From: Phycisphaerales bacterium
Lineage (GTDB): Bacteria; Planctomycetota; Phycisphaerae; Phycisphaerales; SM1A02
Assembly (NCBI GenBank): GCA_022446885.1
Contig: JAKVBU010000006.1
Span: 62,001 to 126,000, forward strand
Direction: 5' to 3'
Length of the DNA stretch: 64,000 bases
Under the pieces are notes generated by a model. The model searched no databases, was not told where the DNA came from, and worked only from the letters and a program-made list of their open reading frames with translations. The translations under genes and the position numbers were made by a program. Of the stretch, positions 60,409 through 64,000 are shown one piece after another. Position 1 is the stretch's first letter. Each line of letters starts with the position of its first letter.

Positions 60409-61728
60409 ATGTCTCTCGCTCACCTGATTGATGCCACCATCGGACGGCTGCACCCGCGCAGCATCCCCTTGATGGCGAGGCCTTCGTACCGACGCGAGGT
60501 CGTCGCTTGGTCGCTGTTGCCGATCATGCTCGGTGCAGTCGAAGGCGGCGTTGTGGGGACGATCGCGACTCGAGCATTCGTCGGGGTCGCATCGGAGTCC
60601 GCGATCGATCTGGCAGTGGGCATCATGATGGGCGCTGGAGCAAGCGCCAACCTCTCGAGTCTGGGCTGGGCAGCACTGGCTAGAGGTCGAAGCAAACTCA
60701 AGCCCTTGACGTTGCTCCAGATTGCAACGGCGCTCTGTGCGGCCATGCCTGTTGTGTTGCCAATCAACTTGGCGGGACTCGTGCTGCTCACTGCCGGCGT
60801 GGTGCTTGCACGCGTGTTCTGGTGCGGCGTGATCACGCTTCGTACGAGCATCTGGGGTGCAAACTGGCCCAGAGAGGTTCGAGCTGGCATCACCGGCCGG
60901 ATCATGGTGGTGTCGTCAATCATGTCGGCCCTGACCGGGCTCTCAATTGGGGCCCTGCTCGACCAGAACCCGGAAGCCTTCCGATGGCTGTTCCCACTTG
61001 TGGCGCTGATCGGCTTGGGGGGCACGGTGGTGTACGCTCGTGTCCGGATTCGACGCGGGGCACACCTGATGGAGCAGGAGCAGCGGGCGGCCGGCGGTGC
61101 CCGCCTGAGCCTGCGTGACCTCACCCGCCCTCTGGCCAAGAACCGCCTCTTCAGGCGGTACATGATCTGCCTGTTCGTGCTGGGCAGCGGCAACATGATG
61201 GTCGACGCCCCGCTCGTACTGGCGCTCGCTGTTCGCTTCGAGACCGACTATCTGGTGAGCATTGCGGTGGTCAGTTCGATACCGGTCATCACGATGCCGC
61301 TGGTGATCGGCGTCTGGTCCAAACTCCTCAACCGGACCCATGTGCTGCCTTTCAGAGCAATTCACGGCTGGTCATTCGTGGCCAGCAACGCGATCTTGCT
61401 GCTTGGCGTCTCTGTTGCGAGCCTTCCGATTGTGATCGTCGCCGCCGTGATGCGAGGCATTGGCTTTGCCGGCGGTGTGCTGGCTTGGAATCTCGGGCAC
61501 CACGACTTCGCTCCGTCCGCCGAGTCGGGAACCTACATGGGCACGCACGTGACGCTCACGGGCATACGCGGGCTGGTTGCCCCACTGGCGGGGGTCTTCC
61601 TGTGGCAGTGGCTGGGTTGGTGGGCGTTCATGGTGCCTCTGGCCCTGTCCCTCGCCGGCGCCCTGGGATTCACCCGCTTGGCCCGTGCCTGGCAATCACA
61701 GCAGAGATGCCTCGAAAAGAGGGCGTGA
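60409..61728 (+). CDS. Major facilitator superfamily transporter, substrate unknown
   Basis: 439 residues with about eleven or twelve helices in two halves joined by a basic cytoplasmic loop (RVRIRRGAHLMEQEQRAAGG and LRDLTRPLAKNRLFRRYM). VEGGVVGTIATRAFVG and FAGGVLAWNLGHHDFAP are recognisable MFS-type turns. The second half begins with a helix carrying VDAPLVLALAV. No drug- or sugar-specific motif is evident. It lies between a terminator and rpsA with no obvious partner. Confidence 0.75.
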   Translation: MSLAHLIDATIGRLHPRSIPLMARPSYRREVVAWSLLPIMLGAVEGGVVGTIATRAFVGVASESAIDLAVGIMMGAGASANLSSLGWAALARGRSKLKPLTLLQIATALCAAMPVVLPINLAGLVLLTAGVVLARVFWCGVITLRTSIWGANWPREVRAGITGRIMVVSSIMSALTGLSIGALLDQNPEAFRWLFPLVALIGLGGTVVYARVRIRRGAHLMEQEQRAAGGARLSLRDLTRPLAKNRLFRRYMICLFVLGSGNMMVDAPLVLALAVRFETDYLVSIAVVSSIPVITMPLVIGVWSKLLNRTHVLPFRAIHGWSFVASNAILLLGVSVASLPIVIVAAVMRGIGFAGGVLAWNLGHHDFAPSAESGTYMGTHVTLTGIRGLVAPLAGVFLWQWLGWWAFMVPLALSLAGALGFTRLARAWQSQQRCLEKRA

Positions 61729-61886
61729 ATCCACTATCATCCTCGGTTCGACATCTATCAGCGGGACGCCCGGTTCCAGCCCCGAATTCAGGCCGCATTG
61801 AGCGGTCGGCGGAGGCCTCCGAGGCAGTCTTCAACCTGCGAAGCGATCCGCAGTGTGCACGTCCCGCTCGATCGCACCAACCAGTA

Positions 61887-63659
61887 ATGGTCAATTTCAA
61901 TCTCATCGCGGAAATGGGCGTCGAAGATGCCGACATCGATGCGCTCATCCGCACACAAGCTGGCGACGCAGTTGCCGCTGGCGACATGGAAACCGTCCTC
62001 GCGGGCGAAATGCAGAGTTACAGCCGGGGCAACATCCTCACCGGCAAAGTCGTAGGCAAGGCCGGCGACGATGCCGTCATCGATGTGGGCCTCAAGTCTG
62101 AAGGCCTCGTCAACAAGGGCGAATTCGACGACTGGGACGCACTGGCATCGGGTGACGAGGTCGAGGTGCTTCTGGAAGACCTCGACGACGGCACCGGGGT
62201 GCTGAAGCTGTCCAAGCGCAAGGCCGACCGCATCCGCGGCTGGGAGCGCATTCTGGAGACGTGTGCCGAGGGTGAGATCATCGAAGGTCGCGGTATGCGG
62301 AAGATCAAGGGCGGTTTGCTGGTGGACATCGGTGTGCCCGTCTTCCTGCCCGCATCGCAGGTGGACGTACGGCGGCCCAGCGATCTGTCCGAGTTCATCG
62401 GTCGCACGATCCGCGCCGAGGTCATCAAGATCGACCGTGAGCGTCGCAACATCGTCATCAGTCGCCGCAAGGTCATCGAGCGAGAGCGCAACGAGGTTCG
62501 CAGCAAATTGCTGGACGGCCTCTCCGAAGGCTCGGTCATCAAGGGCACGGTCACGAACATCGCTGACTTCGGTGCATTCATCGATCTGGGTGGCATCGAC
62601 GGCCTGCTCCACATCACGGACATGAGTTGGGGCCGAGTCAACCACCCCAGCGAAGTCGTCAAGCCCGGCGAGGAGATCGAGGTCAAGGTGCTCCGCATCG
62701 ACCGCGATCGGGAGAAGATCGCTCTGGGCCTCAAGCAGAAGGATGCCTCGCCCTGGGAGGACATCGAGTCAACCTTCCCGCTCAACAGTCGAGCCAAGGG
62801 CAAGGTTGTCAGTCTGGTGTCTTACGGCGCCTTCATCGAACTCATGGAGGGCGTCGAAGGCCTCGTCCACGTCTCGGAAATGTCCTGGACTCGGCGGATC
62901 AACCACCCCAGCGAAATGCTCGAGCCAGGAGAAGAGGTCGAGGTTGTTGTTCTCGATATCAACCGCGAGAAGCACGAGATCTCACTGGGAATCAAGCAGA
63001 CAGAGGTCAACCCGTGGGAGCTCGTCGCGGAGAAATTCCCTCCCGGAACCGTTATCGAAGGTCAGGTTCGGAACCTCACCAACTACGGCGCGTTCATCGA
63101 GATCGAGCCGGGCATCGACGGCCTGCTACACGTGTCCGACATGTCGTGGACCGAGAAGGTGGCGCACGCCAACGAGAAGTACAAGAAGGGCGACACGGTC
63201 GAGTGCGTCGTGCTCGACATCGACCGCGACAAGCAGCGCGTTGGCCTGGGCGTCAAGCAGCTCAACGAGGATCCGTGGGCCACGGCGATTCCAGAGGCCT
63301 ACAAGCCAGGCATGGTCGTGCACGGAGCCGTCACGAAGCTCACCAACTTCGGTGTGTTCGTAGAGCTTGAAGACGGCCTCGAAGGACTGCTGCACATCTC
63401 AGAGCTCAGCGACGAGAAGGTCAACGACCCGACCGATGTCGTCAAGCCCGGCGACGAGGTGGACGTCAAGATCCTTCGTGTGGACATCGACGATCGCAAG
63501 ATCGGCCTGAGCCTGAAGCGAGCCAAGTGGGGCGACGCGGAAGTTGACGGCGGACCCGGCGGTCGAGGTCAAGACGCAGCCGAGCCTTCATTCGACGCAC
63601 CCACCCGTGGTGGTATGGACGACCACGGCGCTCTGGGTACGGACAAGATCGAACTCTGA
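61887..63659 (+). CDS. rpsA: 30S ribosomal protein S1
   Basis: 590 residues. S1 bridges mRNA and the 30S subunit. Six S1 (OB-fold) repeats can be traced, starting at about residues 48, 128, 215, 300, 387 and 474. Examples are GTVTNIADFGAFIDLGGIDGLLHITDMSW, GKVVSLVSYGAFIELMEGVEGLVHVSEMSW and GAVTKLTNFGVFVELEDGLEGLLHISELS. The number is that of full-length S1. An acidic Gly-rich tail closes the protein. ATG 61887 follows alignment with homologues; no Shine-Dalgarno is visible, as is common for S1 genes. Confidence 0.93.
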   Translation: MVNFNLIAEMGVEDADIDALIRTQAGDAVAAGDMETVLAGEMQSYSRGNILTGKVVGKAGDDAVIDVGLKSEGLVNKGEFDDWDALASGDEVEVLLEDLDDGTGVLKLSKRKADRIRGWERILETCAEGEIIEGRGMRKIKGGLLVDIGVPVFLPASQVDVRRPSDLSEFIGRTIRAEVIKIDRERRNIVISRRKVIERERNEVRSKLLDGLSEGSVIKGTVTNIADFGAFIDLGGIDGLLHITDMSWGRVNHPSEVVKPGEEIEVKVLRIDRDREKIALGLKQKDASPWEDIESTFPLNSRAKGKVVSLVSYGAFIELMEGVEGLVHVSEMSWTRRINHPSEMLEPGEEVEVVVLDINREKHEISLGIKQTEVNPWELVAEKFPPGTVIEGQVRNLTNYGAFIEIEPGIDGLLHVSDMSWTEKVAHANEKYKKGDTVECVVLDIDRDKQRVGLGVKQLNEDPWATAIPEAYKPGMVVHGAVTKLTNFGVFVELEDGLEGLLHISELSDEKVNDPTDVVKPGDEVDVKILRVDIDDRKIGLSLKRAKWGDAEVDGGPGGRGQDAAEPSFDAPTRGGMDDHGALGTDKIEL

Positions 63660-63693
63660 TCCGGTCCGCTGTTCAGTGTCAGAACGACTCGAT

Positions 63694-63726
63694 CCCCCGA
63701 TGCGACCGTTCACGGCGCGTCGGGGG
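63694..63726 (+). terminator. Stem-loop after rpsA
   Basis: CCCCCGATGCG (63694-63704) pairs with CGCGTCGGGGG (63716-63726) with one T-G position and an 11-base loop. It is followed by TGTCGTTTC, so probably a terminator of moderate strength. Confidence 0.6.
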
Positions 63727-63861
63727 TGTCGTTTCAACACATCGCCACGAAGGTCAGCAGTGTGAGTACGGCCACACGCCTCCGGTAGGCCGTCCAAGCC
63801 AGCATGTTGCGACAAGTTGCCACGATCCTCTTCCTCTCGATCTCTTCTCGATGTCTCGCTC

Positions 63862-63867
63862 TACCAT
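63862..63867 (+). promoter_or_regulatory. -10-like box before the last, truncated gene
   Basis: TACCAT, 7 bases before ATG 63875. Confidence 0.4.
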
Positions 63868-63874
63868 GACTCGA

Positions 63875-64000
63875 ATGACCGCTCCGGCCAGCACTGAAGC
63901 CTCGAAACGGGGTTGGTCTGTGCGCTCTGGACGCTCTGCACGCCCATTGAGGTGGTTGACAGGGCTTGCCGCGTGCCTGCTCACGTCTATCTCCGTAGCC
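63875..64000 (+). CDS. Exported protein, N-terminal fragment (cut by window edge)
   Basis: 42 codons without a stop, ending in a signal peptide: a basic n-region (KRGWSVRSGRSARPLRW) and a hydrophobic core (LTGLAACLLTSISVA). Nothing of the mature protein is visible, so no function can be given. ATGs at 63851 and 63866 are in frame, but TACCAT (63862-63867) would make 63875 a leaderless start. The n-region is long, as is common in planctomycete exported proteins. Confidence 0.5.
   Translation, partial: MTAPASTEASKRGWSVRSGRSARPLRWLTGLAACLLTSISVA

Noticed and set aside
61485-61886. N-terminal extension of ribosomal protein S1 into the MFS gene
   Set aside because: It overlaps the transporter in another frame and S1 homologues begin near ATG 61887.

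Overview
The window is a GC-rich, gene-dense bacterial chromosome segment, most likely from a planctomycete of the class Phycisphaerae, probably marine. The taxonomic inference rests on four things: secreted proteins ending in dockerin-like EF-hand repeats and a GACC-type cysteine motif; pseudopilin-like proteins ending in a planctomycete-style WADNSVHW region; Gram-negative envelope genes (LpxI, an LpxL-type acyltransferase, Lol-like ABC genes, ExbD/TonB-like genes) next to squalene-hopene cyclase; and a ClpC with a UVR segment. I see no tRNA, rRNA, CRISPR array, prophage or insertion sequence.

Layout. 1-5000: start of nusA (minus), dsbD, a LOG-family gene, then lpxI with a TlyA-like methyltransferase. 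5010-9850: gyrA, a STAS protein, ExbD and a Pro/Glu-rich TonB-like protein. 9858-17825: surE and a glycosyltransferase facing NAD(P)HX epimerase, a Lol-type ABC permease/ATPase pair, and clpC. 17829-23342: a lipoprotein, a pseudouridine synthase, a large inverted repeat, squalene-hopene cyclase, a FIST protein and an orphan ABC ATPase. 23493-30732: exported proteins (a dockerin-like protein, a secreted GH13 enzyme, a pseudopilin), lysine 6-aminotransferase and a GspE/PilB ATPase. 30851-38868: a membrane coiled-coil protein with a BRCT-like/EF-hand tail, an LpxL-type acyltransferase, a response regulator, unknown small genes, a partial peptide ABC system and an ECF sigma module. 38871-45606: a Ca2+/cation antiporter, dnaB, an HU/IHF gene, trkA-trkH and a solitary nuoI. 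45672-50630: ATP synthase genes Z-I-B-E-F-H-A closed by a strong terminator, with gamma, beta and epsilon absent. 50659-54394: PAP phosphatase, an SLC13 transporter and an EEP-fold protein. 54534-64000: a pseudopilin, a second ECF sigma/anti-sigma pair, an ABC-F protein, a HIT protein, a small lipoprotein, an MFS transporter, rpsA, and the start of an exported protein.

Operons are tight: at least ten gene pairs overlap by ATGA, GTGA or TGATG junctions. Convergent genes are often separated by fewer than 10 bases.

The most general unexplained signal concerns translation starts. About 17 transcription-unit-leading genes have a TANNNT (-10-like) hexamer ending only 6-9 bases before the start codon, usually with no clear Shine-Dalgarno. 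Operon-internal genes and some leading genes instead have GGAG-type sites. This suggests widespread leaderless transcripts. The most unusual single protein is encoded at 30851-32221: membrane anchor, coiled coil, beta domain, and a BRCT-like tail with an embedded EF-hand loop.
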